A DNA stretch of 64,000 nucleotides. It comes from an uncultured beta proteobacterium. GTDB taxonomy: Bacteria > Pseudomonadota > Gammaproteobacteria > Burkholderiales > Burkholderiaceae_E. Made by a program: the position numbers and the translations under genes. Below, piece by piece: positions 29,006 to 37,486 of this stretch. Positions within the stretch are counted from its first letter, which is position 1. Each line of letters begins with the position of its first letter. A model generated the notes under the pieces. It had not been told where the DNA came from. It saw only the letters and a list, made by a program, of their open reading frames with translations, and ran no database searches. The stretch lies in the NCBI GenBank assembly GCA_903934295.1, contig CAIZNI010000071.1:1-64000 (forward strand), given 5' to 3'.

Positions 29006-30670
29006 TCAGCGCTTGCCCTCGATGCCGATCTCCACCAGCCGCGGTCCGCCATCGGCGAACGCCTCGGCCAGTGCGCCGGCCAGGTCCTCGGGCTGGTCCA
29101 CCCGCACGCCCGGCACGCCCATGCCGGCGGCCAGCGCAACGAAGCCCAGCGGCGGTCCCCCCAGATCCATGTGCGGATAGGGCTTGTCGCTGGCGGCGTC
29201 AAAGCGCTGGCGATAGATGTCCAGGTTGTGCTTGAGCACCCGGTACTCGCGGTTGGCCAGGATCACGAACACGATCGGCAGCCGGTGGTGGGCGGCGGTC
29301 CACAGGGCCTGGATCGAATACATCGCCGAGCCGTCGCCCGACACGCACAGCACCGGACGCCCGGGGTGCCCGACCGAGGCGCCGATCGCGCCGGCCAGAC
29401 CCTGCCCGATGCCGCCGCCGCGCGCGCCCAGAAAGCGCTCGTCGGCATCCAGCGCGAAGGCGGCGGCGAAGTCGACGCTGGCGGTGATCGACTCCTCGAC
29501 GATCAGGGCGTTCGGCGGCGCTGCCCGCTGAATCTCGGTCATCACCCGTGGCATCGAGATCGGCATCCGCGACCACGCCTTCTCGACGCGTGCCTGATAG
29601 GCGGCCGTCTCGCGGGCCTTCTGCTCGGCCAGCACCGCGCAGCGGGCGGCCGCGGCGCTGTTCCAGGCGGCGTCCGCGCCCGCGGCCAGCGCGAGTTCCA
29701 GCGCCTGCAGCGTCGGCTCCATCGGCCCGACCACGCCCGCGTCCACCGAATGGTTCCAGCCCAGCGGGCGCACCGACGCCTCGATCTGGATCACCCGCGC
29801 GCCGTCGGGGAACGGGCTGCCCGCGGTAAACCAGACTTCCTCGAAGAACGCCCCGCCCACCAGCAACACCCGGTCGGCGCTGCCCAGCGTCTTGCGGATC
29901 GCGGCGGCATCGAAGGGCAGCGAGGCGCGCGCGTGCGGATGGCGCGCCGGAAACGCGCTGTGGCCGCGGATGCCCTCGAACCACACCGCGGCGCCCAGGC
30001 GCTCGGCCAGGCGGATCAGCTCGGCGGCCGCGCCGGTGCGGGCCACCTCGTCGCCCACCACGATCACCGGCTCGCGCGCGCCCAGCAGCAGTTCGCAGGC
30101 CACCGCGATGCCCCGCGGATCGGGCTGCGCCGGCAGGAACACCCGCGAGGGCGGCTGCGGTCCGTTGCGCGTCTCCTGGGCCATCACATCGATCGGCAGC
30201 GACAGGAACACCGGCCCGTAGGGCGGCTCGTTGGCGATCTTGAACGCGCGGCGCAGCACCTCGTCCATCTCGTCGGCGTGGCGCACCTCGGTGCTCCACT
30301 TGGTGACCGGGGCGGCCATCGCCGCCAGGTCGTGCGACAGGATCGGATCGCGGCGCAGCATGCGCGTGTCCTGTTGGCCGGCGGTGACGATCAGCGGCGC
30401 CTGGCTCTTGAACGCGTTGTAGATCATGCCGATCGCGTTGCCCAGGCCCGGGGCCACATGCAGGTTGGCCACCGCGGTGCGTCCGGTGGCGCGCGCGTAG
30501 TAGCTGGCCGCGCCCACCGCCACGCCCTCGTGCAGGTGCACGATGTAGCGCATCGCCGGGTGGTCGGCCAGCGAATCGAGCAGCGGGCTCTCGGTGGTGC
30601 CGGGGTTGCCGAAGATGCGGTCCACCCCGTGGGCAGCCAGGCTCTTCAGGAAGACTTCGTGTCCGCGCAT
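29006..30670 (-). CDS. Thiamine-diphosphate enzyme, benzoylformate decarboxylase-like
   Basis: Decarboxylase or carboligase of the acetolactate-synthase superfamily. N-terminal PYR domain with GNPGTTESPLLD and the cofactor-activating Glu in HLHEGVAVGAASYYARATGR. A central domain with VGDEVARTG and FEGIRGHSAF follows, and the C-terminal PP domain has GDGSAMYSIQALWTAAHHRLPIVFVILANREYRVLKHN. The GDGS...ALWTAA block is close to benzoylformate decarboxylase (MdlC). 554 residues. ATG at 30670; upstream reading would run into the globin gene. Substrate inferred to be a 2-oxo acid. Confidence 0.85.
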   Translation of the reverse strand: MRGHEVFLKSLAAHGVDRIFGNPGTTESPLLDSLADHPAMRYIVHLHEGVAVGAASYYARATGRTAVANLHVAPGLGNAIGMIYNAFKSQAPLIVTAGQQDTRMLRRDPILSHDLAAMAAPVTKWSTEVRHADEMDEVLRRAFKIANEPPYGPVFLSLPIDVMAQETRNGPQPPSRVFLPAQPDPRGIAVACELLLGAREPVIVVGDEVARTGAAAELIRLAERLGAAVWFEGIRGHSAFPARHPHARASLPFDAAAIRKTLGSADRVLLVGGAFFEEVWFTAGSPFPDGARVIQIEASVRPLGWNHSVDAGVVGPMEPTLQALELALAAGADAAWNSAAAARCAVLAEQKARETAAYQARVEKAWSRMPISMPRVMTEIQRAAPPNALIVEESITASVDFAAAFALDADERFLGARGGGIGQGLAGAIGASVGHPGRPVLCVSGDGSAMYSIQALWTAAHHRLPIVFVILANREYRVLKHNLDIYRQRFDAASDKPYPHMDLGGPPLGFVALAAGMGVPGVRVDQPEDLAGALAEAFADGGPRLVEIGIEGKR

Positions 30671-30714
30671 GGTGAGGTCCTTTCGTGTGTGGGTGTGAGG
30701 GCCGTGCGCGCGCC

Positions 30715-31122
30715 TCAGGCGGGCGCGGCGCGGCGGGCGATGAGGGTGTCGACCTGGTCGCTGACCGATTGCCAGGCCGCTTCGAACGCCGGCGTCCAGT
30801 CGTTGCCCAGGATCGTGCGGAAGGCGTCGATCATTGCGGTGAAAAACAGCGCGAACTGCGCCGCCGGCACGCCCAGGTTCTGGTGGTTGACCCATTCGGT
30901 GCCGATCAGCACGCCCGCGTAGTGGTCGTCGCCGACCAGGTCGAGCACCGTCTCGAGCACCTGCTGCAGCATCTGCCCGCGCACGCTCGCGTCGGTGTCG
31001 CGCACGAACAGTTCGCGCAGCGCCGGCGCCAGCTCGAACAGCCGGTCGTAGACCTGGTGCGTCGGGTCGCCCGCGCGCAGCGCCACCGCTTCGAGGGATG
31101 CTTCGATCGCCTGTGCTCTCAT
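30715..31122 (-). CDS. Single-domain globin
   Basis: 135 residues resembling the heme domain of flavohemoglobin or Vitreoscilla globin. VYDRLFELAPALRELFVRD matches the B-C region, and VNHQNLGVPAAQFALFFTAMIDAF matches the F-G region with the proximal His in NHQNLGV. No reductase domain follows. Start ATG at 31122. It precedes the ThDP-enzyme gene by 44 bp on the same strand, so globin, decarboxylase and DehI-like protein probably form an operon. Role: oxygen or NO binding, inferred from the fold. Confidence 0.8.
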   Translation of the reverse strand: MRAQAIEASLEAVALRAGDPTHQVYDRLFELAPALRELFVRDTDASVRGQMLQQVLETVLDLVGDDHYAGVLIGTEWVNHQNLGVPAAQFALFFTAMIDAFRTILGNDWTPAFEAAWQSVSDQVDTLIARRAAPA

Positions 31123-31284
31123 GGGGGACGGGTCCTTGGTGCGGGCTCTGTCGCGGCTCAGGGGGGCCAGCCTGACGGCATGCCCTCGCGTCGCGACGCC
31201 TGCGGCCTCCATGATCGGCGCATCGATTCCCCCGCGAGCGCGCGGCCGATCCGAAAACGAGATGTGGGTTTATTCTTCGCCACC

Positions 31285-32442
31285 ATGTGGCGCGGCCTGT
31301 TCATCGCATTCCTGCTGTCCTTCGGGCCAGCGGTCTCCAATTCGTTCGCGCGCTTCGCCTACGCGCTGCTGCTGCCCGCGATGCGCACCGACCTGCAGTG
31401 GAACTGGTCGCAGGCCGGCGCCATCAACACCGTCAATGCCTTCGGTTATCTGCTGGGGGCGTTGCTGGTGCGCGCGGTGGTCAACCGCACCGGCAACCGC
31501 AGCCTGTTCTGCGCAGGCATGGTTCTCACCTCGCTCGCGCTGCTGGCCACCGGCTTCACCCGCGACCTGTCGATGCTGATGGCGCTGCGGGTGGTCACCG
31601 GCATCGGCGGCGCGGCGATCTTCATCTGCGGCGGGGCGCTGTCGGGCAACATCCTGCCGGCGCGCCCGGCGATGGCCACCACCACCATCGCGGTCTACTT
31701 CGGCGGCGCCGGCATGGGCCTGATGCTCAGCGGCGCGGTGCTGCCCGCGATGCTCGACACCCAGGGCGTGGCGGCATGGCCGCAGGCCTGGCGCCAGATG
31801 GGTGTGGTCGCATTGCTGATGACGGTGGCCACTTTCTGGGCGGCGATGCGCATCGAGGAGCCCGGCGCGGGCAGCGGCTCGGCGCGCTGGCAACTCCGTC
31901 CGCTGGCGGCCGAGTTCGCCGCCTATGCGCTGTTCGCGATGGGCTATATCGGGTACATGACCTTCGTGATCGCCTGGATGCGCGGGCAAGGCGCCGACAC
32001 CGGCATGGTGTCGGCGGTGTGGTTCGTGCTGGGACTGGCCACCTTGCTGGCACCGCTGGTGTGGCGCTATCCGGCCGAGCACTGGCCCGGAGGACGGCCG
32101 CTGGCGGCGGTGCTGGCGGTGCTCGCGCTCGGGGCGGCGCTGCCGCTGATGTCGGCACGCTATCCGGTGCTGCTGGCCTCGGCGCTGCTGTTCGGGCTGG
32201 CGATGTTCAGCGCCCCGTCTTCGGTGAGCAGCTTCATCAAGCGGGCACTGCCCAAGCCCGCCTGGGGCAGCGCGATGGCCACCTTCACCGCCCTCTTTGC
32301 CGCCGGCCAGATCGCCGGCCCGGTCGCCATCGGCTGGCTGGCGGACCTGACCGGGTCGCTGCGCCTCGGGCTGGGCGTGTCGGCGGGTCTGCTGGTGGCC
32401 GGCTCGCTGATCGCGCTGGCGCAGCCCGACCGGCGGGCCTGA
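31285..32442 (+). CDS. MFS transporter, YbfB/YjiJ family
   Basis: 385 residues with about 12 hydrophobic helices. The family pattern is FGPAVSNSFARFAYALLLPAMRTDLQWNWSQAG, VVNRTGNR after helix 2, and LRVVTGIGGAAIFICGG in helix 4. ATG at 31285. It is divergent from the globin operon (162-bp gap). Substrate unknown. Confidence 0.88.
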   Translation: MWRGLFIAFLLSFGPAVSNSFARFAYALLLPAMRTDLQWNWSQAGAINTVNAFGYLLGALLVRAVVNRTGNRSLFCAGMVLTSLALLATGFTRDLSMLMALRVVTGIGGAAIFICGGALSGNILPARPAMATTTIAVYFGGAGMGLMLSGAVLPAMLDTQGVAAWPQAWRQMGVVALLMTVATFWAAMRIEEPGAGSGSARWQLRPLAAEFAAYALFAMGYIGYMTFVIAWMRGQGADTGMVSAVWFVLGLATLLAPLVWRYPAEHWPGGRPLAAVLAVLALGAALPLMSARYPVLLASALLFGLAMFSAPSSVSSFIKRALPKPAWGSAMATFTALFAAGQIAGPVAIGWLADLTGSLRLGLGVSAGLLVAGSLIALAQPDRRA

Positions 32443-32596
32443 AGCTCAGGAACCCTTCTGCGCGAAGGTGTCGCAGGCGCGCAGCGTGCCCTGCTGTTGT
32501 CGCTTTCCCGTTGGCCGTTCCAGCGCATCCCTGCCTCCTGGCAATTCATCGGTCGGACGATCCGGCTGAATTTCCGGGCGCCGGACGCCCTCTACA

Positions 32597-33391
32597 ATGC
32601 CGGTCATCATGGAAAACGTCTCGCCGTCCGCGCCGCATCCGGCCCCGGTGCGCGCCCTGTCTCCCGGGGCGGCGCTCGGCTGGATGGCGCGCGGCTGGCG
32701 CGACTGCCTCGCGTCCCCCGGTCTGAGCGTGTTGCACGGCGCGGCCTTCCTGCTGGGCGGGCTGGCGATCGGCGTGATCGGCCATGGCCGCCAGTCGCTG
32801 CTGGCGGGCGCTTTCTCGGGTTTCCTGCTGGTGGCGCCGCTGCTGTCGGCCGGGCTCTATGCCCTGAGCCGCCAGCGCGAGGCGGGCCTGGCGCCCAGCG
32901 TCGCCACGGTGGTCGCGGCCTGGCGCGGCGCGCGCGCCGCGTTGTGGCGCCTGGGTCTGCTGCTGGCGGTGCTGGGCTCGCTTTGGGTCGCCCTGTCGGC
33001 CCTGATCGTGGTGGGCTGGGCGGGGGTGCGCGGCGGCGGCGTGCTGCCCTTCCTGCGCGACTTCGTGCTCGCGCCCGACTGGCGACCGTTCGCGGTGTGG
33101 CTCTTCGCGGGCGGGCTGTTCGCCGCGCTGGTGTTCGCGATCGGCGCGGTCTCGGTGCCGATGCTGCTCGATCGCCAGGTGGGCGTGCGCTTCGCGCTGC
33201 TGACCAGTGCGCGCGCGGTCGGCTCCAACCCGGCCGCGATGCTGCTGTGGGCGGCGATCGTGATGGTCACCGTGCTGGTCTCGCTGGCACTGGTGCTGCC
33301 GATGCTGGTGCTGATCCCGGTGCTGGGTCACGCCACCTGGCACGCCTATCGCGACAGCGTCGAGGCGGGCGATCTGCCCGCGCGTCCCTGA
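32597..33391 (+). CDS. BPSS1780/DUF2189 family membrane protein
   Basis: 264-residue inner-membrane protein with about six hydrophobic helices (FLLGGLAIGVIGHG, FSGFLLVAPLLSAGLYALSRQRE, and four more). The GWRDCLASPGLSVLHG and LLVAPLLSAGLYALSR segments are typical of the Burkholderiales DUF2189/BPSS1780 family. Function unknown. ATG 32597 or 32609. It overlaps the next gene by one base (TGATG). Confidence 0.75.
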   Translation: MPVIMENVSPSAPHPAPVRALSPGAALGWMARGWRDCLASPGLSVLHGAAFLLGGLAIGVIGHGRQSLLAGAFSGFLLVAPLLSAGLYALSRQREAGLAPSVATVVAAWRGARAALWRLGLLLAVLGSLWVALSALIVVGWAGVRGGGVLPFLRDFVLAPDWRPFAVWLFAGGLFAALVFAIGAVSVPMLLDRQVGVRFALLTSARAVGSNPAAMLLWAAIVMVTVLVSLALVLPMLVLIPVLGHATWHAYRDSVEAGDLPARP

Positions 33392-33600
33392 TGTTCGGCT
33401 TCACCGAAGAACAGGTCTCGGGCTTCGGCATCACCGTCGGGCTGACGCTGTTCATCGGCTACATGCTGTTCATCATCTACGACCTGGCCCGCCAGTCGAA
33501 GGCCGGCCGCATGGGCACCTTCGTGCTGTTCTTCGTGCTGGCCTTCGGGATGATCGGCTTCATCGCCAAGGCGATCATCCAGAAGCTGCTCGGGCTGTAG
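33391..33600 (+). CDS. DUF2788 family small membrane protein
   Basis: 69 residues with two hydrophobic helices (GFGITVGLTLFIGYMLFIIYDLARQSKAGR and TFVLFFVLAFGMIGFIAKAII). This matches DUF2788, a betaproteobacterial family of unknown function often found near a tRNA gene. It is coupled to the preceding membrane-protein gene. Confidence 0.75.
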   Translation: MFGFTEEQVSGFGITVGLTLFIGYMLFIIYDLARQSKAGRMGTFVLFFVLAFGMIGFIAKAIIQKLLGL

Positions 33601-33607
33601 GCTTGGC

Positions 33608-33613
33608 TATACT
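33608..33613 (+). promoter_or_regulatory. Candidate -10 of the tRNA gene
   Basis: TATACT matches 5 of 6 positions of the sigma-70 -10 box and lies 10 bp before the mature 5' end of the tRNA. No clear -35 is seen because the region overlaps the DUF2788 coding sequence. Confidence 0.45.
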
Positions 33614-33623
33614 CGCGGCGATC

Positions 33624-33700
33624 GGGCCGTTAGCTCAGCTGGTCAGAGCAGAGGACTCATAATCCTTTGGTCGTTGGTTCAAGTCCAACACGGCCTACCA
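33624..33700 (+). tRNA. tRNA with CAT anticodon, probably tRNA-Ile2
   Basis: A complete 77-nt cloverleaf with encoded CCA. Acceptor stem GGGCCGT/ACGGCCT, D-arm GCTC...GAGC, anticodon stem GAGGA/TCCTT around CTCATAA, and T-arm GTTGG/CCAAC with TTCAAGT. CAT may be elongator Met or Ile2 (lysidine-modified). The C4-G69 and C5-G68 pairs, the G27-U43 pair and the TGGTC variable loop resemble known tRNA-Ile2 more than tRNA-Met, so Ile2 is favoured. The G1-U72 pair is unusual. The tRNA lies at the edge of a toxin-antitoxin-rich block. Confidence 0.9.
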
Positions 33701-33715
33701 ATCCAATCAAAGACT

Positions 33716-33745
33716 TAGTCCGCCATGACGGTGGGCTTTTTTCTT
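33716..33745 (+). terminator. Terminator after the tRNA gene
   Basis: AGTCCGCC and GGTGGGCT form an 8-position stem (two G-U wobbles) around ATGAC, followed by a TTTTTCTTTT tract. This is a plausible rho-independent terminator 15 nt after the CCA end. Confidence 0.65.
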
Positions 33746-33938
33746 TTCCGGCCGTCCGTGTAGCCGCCTTGCAGGCATCGTGACCCAACGCAACGCCTGC
33801 ACCAGCGCACGCGAAGCCCTGCAGGGTTGGCCAATGCCCCAGGCAAACAAGGGCGAACAGTCCGAACGAATGGGCGACGGGGCCTTTCTGATGGTCTACG
33901 GCAGCGTCTGGCGGACGCGTTTGCGGTAGTGCCTGCGA

Positions 33939-35261
33939 TTAGCGCTGCCCCAGCAGTGGCGACCGGCCAATCTTCTCGACCTTCGTCGCGTTGATGGGCT
34001 GTGGGTCGGAGAATTTCGCCGCCGCGATGGTCTCGTGCAGGGACGGCAGGCTCCACGTCTTCTGAAGACGCAGGCTGTTCATCCCGTCGTTCCAGGCATG
34101 CAGCATGCGCTTGCCCGTCTCGTCAAATGCGGGGTACTGCTCGGTGGCGGCGACCACCTGAGGCGTGACACGCACGATGGCCTCGCAGATGCGCTCCACG
34201 CGTTCGAGCGCTTGCGCCGGCATCACGTTGCACCGCGTCTGCAGAAATCGCTCCAGGGCCCTGCCAGGCATCCAGGTGCTGCGTCCATCGACAGGCATGC
34301 CCGGTGGATTCTTCGCATAGTCGTCGTAGACCGTGAGGGTCAGCATGTCGTAGACGGGCGCCAACTCGATGCGGTCGCGGGAGCTGTAGAGCAGGGCGAT
34401 GTTCTTCGTGTGGCAGTCGGCATTGCGCAACGCGTAGGTCAGCAGCAGCAGGTCGGCAAGGTGCGAGAGCGCGGCGTTCTGTTGTTCAGCCCGAGGGGTG
34501 ACGTCCTTGATGCGCCCGACAACGCGCTCCCACGTCGACTCGTACTTCTGCTCGGGCCGCAGCGTGAGCAAGCTGCACAAGTCCTCCATGCCCTTGCGTG
34601 TCGTGCCGTCGTCCTCGAAGTCGAAGCGATGCACCACCAGGGCTTGTCCGTCGTCGGAGACCTCGGTCGTCGCCGTCGGGAACCCAGCCTGGCGCGACAC
34701 TTCCATGCACAGGTGCTCATTGAGGGCGACGCCGGGCAGCCGGGCTGTCGTGCCTTTGATGATGTAGCGCTCGGTGGCCAACGAGCCCTTGCCGTGCTCG
34801 CCGAGTGCATTCGGCGAGAGGAACTTTGGAACGACGCCGGACACGCCAGATGCCGCATGCCGGCGCACCAGGTCAACAAACGCTTGTTCCGAGTTGTCGC
34901 CCCGCAGGATGCCGTTCAAGTCGAACGGTACCGGCGGCTGCGTTGGGTCCGCACCGGGTGTGGCGACCTTGACCCGTCCGATGGCGTTGCGCCCGACGAC
35001 AGAGAGCAGGTTCAGTGGCGATGCGCCGACGTGCGGGCCGAGTTGCTCTTGCAGGATGGAGAGCAGGAAGCCCTCGGGGAGGTTCATCCGGAACATCGGA
35101 TGCAATTCCGGATAGGCGTAGGACTCCGTGCGCACGGGCATGAGCAGGGAGACGAACTGCTCAGGTCGCAAGGCCGGGTGATACGTCATCACATGCCGGA
35201 AGCCGTCTGTCGACTCCAGCGTGGCGACCGCTTGGTTGTGGACGTAGACGTGCAGTTTCAT
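33939..35261 (-). CDS. hipA: HipA-family serine/threonine kinase toxin (first copy)
   Basis: HipA toxins phosphorylate a translation factor such as glutamyl-tRNA synthetase and arrest growth. The 440-residue protein has a HipA N-terminal domain (LHVYVHNQAVATLES), the Ser/Pro loop GVSGVVPKF, a Lys-containing strand ERYIIKGT, and the catalytic and metal motifs RNADCHTKNIALL and LAPVYDMLT. Its start overlaps the antitoxin gene by 4 bp (ATGA), the standard hipBA design. The GC content and codon use look similar to neighbours, slightly poorer in GC. A 238-bp gap without evident genes separates its end from the tRNA. Confidence 0.9.
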   Translation of the reverse strand: MKLHVYVHNQAVATLESTDGFRHVMTYHPALRPEQFVSLLMPVRTESYAYPELHPMFRMNLPEGFLLSILQEQLGPHVGASPLNLLSVVGRNAIGRVKVATPGADPTQPPVPFDLNGILRGDNSEQAFVDLVRRHAASGVSGVVPKFLSPNALGEHGKGSLATERYIIKGTTARLPGVALNEHLCMEVSRQAGFPTATTEVSDDGQALVVHRFDFEDDGTTRKGMEDLCSLLTLRPEQKYESTWERVVGRIKDVTPRAEQQNAALSHLADLLLLTYALRNADCHTKNIALLYSSRDRIELAPVYDMLTLTVYDDYAKNPPGMPVDGRSTWMPGRALERFLQTRCNVMPAQALERVERICEAIVRVTPQVVAATEQYPAFDETGKRMLHAWNDGMNSLRLQKTWSLPSLHETIAAAKFSDPQPINATKVEKIGRSPLLGQR

Positions 35262-35557
35262 CGCCAGGAGCGCCCTGGGGCGTTGATCTCACTGGGATCC
35301 TGAGCCTGACGCTGGCGTTCCGCCAGGGCATCGTCCAGGGTGAAGCTGCTGCGCTTGGGCGTGAACGACAGCTCCTGACCCAGGACCTCGAGCAGGCGAA
35401 GCAATTTGCGCGAGCCGAACTCTGCGACGCCCCCCGTCTCAAAGCGGGCGAGGGTCGACTGACCCAGGCCGCAAAGCGCCGCGAGCTGCTTCTGGGTCAT
35501 CCCTCGCTCCTGCCTGAGCTGCGCCACCGCTCGGCCGAGGGAATAAAGGCTGTCCAT
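35258..35557 (-). CDS. hipB: HipB-family Xre antitoxin (first copy)
   Basis: 99 residues with an Xre helix-turn-helix (VAQLRQERGMTQKQLAALCGLGQSTLARFETG) and a short C-terminal tail (SFTPKRSSFTLDDALAERQRQ) of the kind that contacts HipA. It should bind its own promoter and neutralise the kinase. ATG at 35557. Upstream, 294 bp of lower-GC DNA separate it from the second hipA; no gene is evident there, and no operator as clear as that of the second module was found. Confidence 0.88.
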   Translation of the reverse strand: MDSLYSLGRAVAQLRQERGMTQKQLAALCGLGQSTLARFETGGVAEFGSRKLLRLLEVLGQELSFTPKRSSFTLDDALAERQRQAQDPSEINAPGRSWR

Positions 35558-35851
35558 ATGCTGTATGTGCTATCAAGGTGGTGGCATGAAGCGCTCTCAC
35601 CACTGGGCGAGAACGTTTCTTGTATTCCTGACTATAGCAAATAAGGCATTCTTTACGCAGGTGGTGCAACAGAGCGTCGTCTTGGCGTGCGCCTCGTCGT
35701 CGAATGCATGGCCAGCCTTGCCGACGACGAGCCATCTCAAGAGAATGGCGCATGGTTCCAGCTGAATAGCGTCTTCCGGCTGATCGTGACCGGTCGGTCC
35801 GGTAACGTGACCGCCAGCAGACCTCACGGTGTCCGTTGTCCGCGGACCCGA

Positions 35852-37093
35852 TCATTTCCGCAGCACGGCGACCACGCGTCCGCGCAGCTCCCTTCTCCAG
35901 TCCGGATCGAGCGCCGCTTCCTCGGTATCGAATGCCACCTCGATCCGAGCCAGCAGCTCATTGAGGTGGCGTTCAGCCTTCGGTCGACTGTCGAACCCAA
36001 ACCGAGCGGCGTCCGCCAGGACGGATTCCCGGCTGATGTCGAAGCGGCCGGCGCTCAACTGCATCGCCAGGCGCGCGGGCATCTCCGCTGTGTTGGGTAC
36101 TGCATCGAAGGCCGGCGCGAGCCGCCATCGCCCCTCCTGCGCCCGGTAGACCACCGCATGGTTGCGCACATGGTCGTCGTCGTTGCCACAGACCGCGTTG
36201 AACACCATCCGCCCGAAGAGCTCCATCCGGTCCTCCAGGGGCGCGCCGATGCGCTGCAGTTCTTCCGCCAGGCGCGGATAGCTCCAGCGTGAAGTCTCCC
36301 CGGGTGCGCCCCCGGGGTACTCGGTCTGCAGCAGCGTGGCCGCGCTCACGCACATCAGGCGCCGCTCGCCGTCCCGGTCGAAGCGCAGCACGCGCAGCGC
36401 GCTGAACTCGTCTCCCGAGTGCAGCACCGTCTGCGCGAAGTTCAACCCGCAGGCCGTGCCCCAGAGACGGGTGGCGTGTTCGAGCCGCGGCACATCCGCG
36501 GTGTCGGAGGCGAGTCGGGGCTTCACCAGCCATGCCCGCCCTTCGTCGTCGCGAATGGTGGTCTTGGGCCGGGCGCCGCCCAGACTCGACGTGTGGATGA
36601 GCCGCTTGCGCAACGTGCCAACGATGGCGGGCCGTCCTTCGGCCATCGCGCGCAGCTCTCTCGACAGCGCGTCCAGTTGGGTGAGCCTCGGCTTGCGCAG
36701 GGCGGCAACCGAAGGCGTCTTCGAGGTGCCGACCGCAAGCGCTCCCCAGCGCTCGTCGTTGCCTGCGAGCATGAGGTAGCGCACCGGCGGTGTGCCGGCG
36801 GGCAGCCCGTGTTCCCTTTGCAGCACCGTCTGCCCCCATGAATCCGGGCAGGCATCGCGCAGCGCGTCGTGGAGCCCGCGATATCGGGGCGCGTTCCAGC
36901 GCCTGTCCGGATGGAAGGGCAGGCTGACCGGGTCGATGGACCAGGTGTGGCCGGCCGCGACATAGCTCGGCGCATAGCGGAATTCGCCCGAGGTCGAGCC
37001 GTCGGCACCGGTCGCCCCCTGGTACCGCCCGACGGTGACCCACTCGCCCGAGTCGGGGCGTTGCAGATAGACGTAGAACCGCTCAGAAATCAT
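35852..37093 (-). CDS. hipA: HipA-family serine/threonine kinase toxin (second copy)
   Basis: 413-residue HipA-like kinase, only distantly similar to the first copy. N-terminal domain FYVYLQRPDSGEWVTVGRY, Ser-loop HTSSLGGARPKTTI, ATP Lys in AWLVKP, catalytic NDDDHVRNHAV (Asp and Asn) and LAPAFDAVP. Chosen start is ATG 37093, which overlaps the antitoxin by 11 bp; 12 extra codons upstream are unlikely. SLGGARPK marks the well-populated HipA branch distinct from E. coli HipA. Confidence 0.9.
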   Translation of the reverse strand: MISERFYVYLQRPDSGEWVTVGRYQGATGADGSTSGEFRYAPSYVAAGHTWSIDPVSLPFHPDRRWNAPRYRGLHDALRDACPDSWGQTVLQREHGLPAGTPPVRYLMLAGNDERWGALAVGTSKTPSVAALRKPRLTQLDALSRELRAMAEGRPAIVGTLRKRLIHTSSLGGARPKTTIRDDEGRAWLVKPRLASDTADVPRLEHATRLWGTACGLNFAQTVLHSGDEFSALRVLRFDRDGERRLMCVSAATLLQTEYPGGAPGETSRWSYPRLAEELQRIGAPLEDRMELFGRMVFNAVCGNDDDHVRNHAVVYRAQEGRWRLAPAFDAVPNTAEMPARLAMQLSAGRFDISRESVLADAARFGFDSRPKAERHLNELLARIEVAFDTEEAALDPDWRRELRGRVVAVLRK

Positions 37094-37412
37094 CGTCGTC
37101 CACCGCGCGGCGGCGGGCGTGCACCACACGACGCACCCCGGGCTCGGTCCAGAGCGTCTCTGGCGGGGAGGGCGCGAGATCGTCCAGGAGCCCCAGCACG
37201 AAGAACGCGCGCAGGTAGTTGGCGGCCGATGCGCCGGGGTCCCCGCGTTCGAGGCGCTGCAGCGTCGCCCGCGAGATGTTCATGCGCTGCGCGAGATCGG
37301 GCGAAGTGATCCGCTGCGACAGCCGCTGGGCGCGAATGCATCGGCCCCACAAGGTCAGGCGCTCCTGCAGCAGTGTCGGTACTGCCTCGACGGGGGTCAG
37401 TTTCTTAGGCAT
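37083..37412 (-). CDS. hipB: HipB-family Xre antitoxin (second copy)
   Basis: 109 residues with a helix-turn-helix (QRITSPDLAQRMNISRATLQRLERGDPGASAANYLRAFFVLG) and an acidic C-terminus (VDDDDF). ATG at 37412. It is preceded by a duplicated palindromic operator (37423-37527) covering the likely promoter, which fits tight autoregulation. Confidence 0.85.
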   Translation of the reverse strand: MPKKLTPVEAVPTLLQERLTLWGRCIRAQRLSQRITSPDLAQRMNISRATLQRLERGDPGASAANYLRAFFVLGLLDDLAPSPPETLWTEPGVRRVVHARRRAVDDDDF

Positions 37413-37422
37413 TTGGAGATTC

Positions 37423-37463
37423 TCATAGATCGGTCATTGTAGTGATTAATGTCTGATCTATGA
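37423..37463. promoter_or_regulatory. Operator copy A of the second hipBA module
   Basis: A 41-bp inverted repeat with 14-bp arms TCATAGATCGGTCA and TGTCTGATCTATGA (12 of 14 complementary) separated by 13 bp. On the minus strand it contains a TACAAT -10 (37436-37441), with a TTCATA -35 (37459-37464) 17 bp away. Repressor binding would therefore cover both promoter elements. The ATG of hipB follows 11 bp beyond. Confidence 0.75.
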
Positions 37464-37486
37464 ATTTATTTTATCTATAAAATTAA

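Noticed and set aside
33701-33938. Possible attachment-site remnant or small gene after the tRNA
   Set aside because: No repeat of the tRNA 3' end and no integrase were found; the only open frame lacks any domain or ribosome site.
35565-35851. Short open frames between the two hipBA modules
   Set aside because: They are short, overlap on opposite strands and show no domain; the sequence looks like promoter and spacer DNA.
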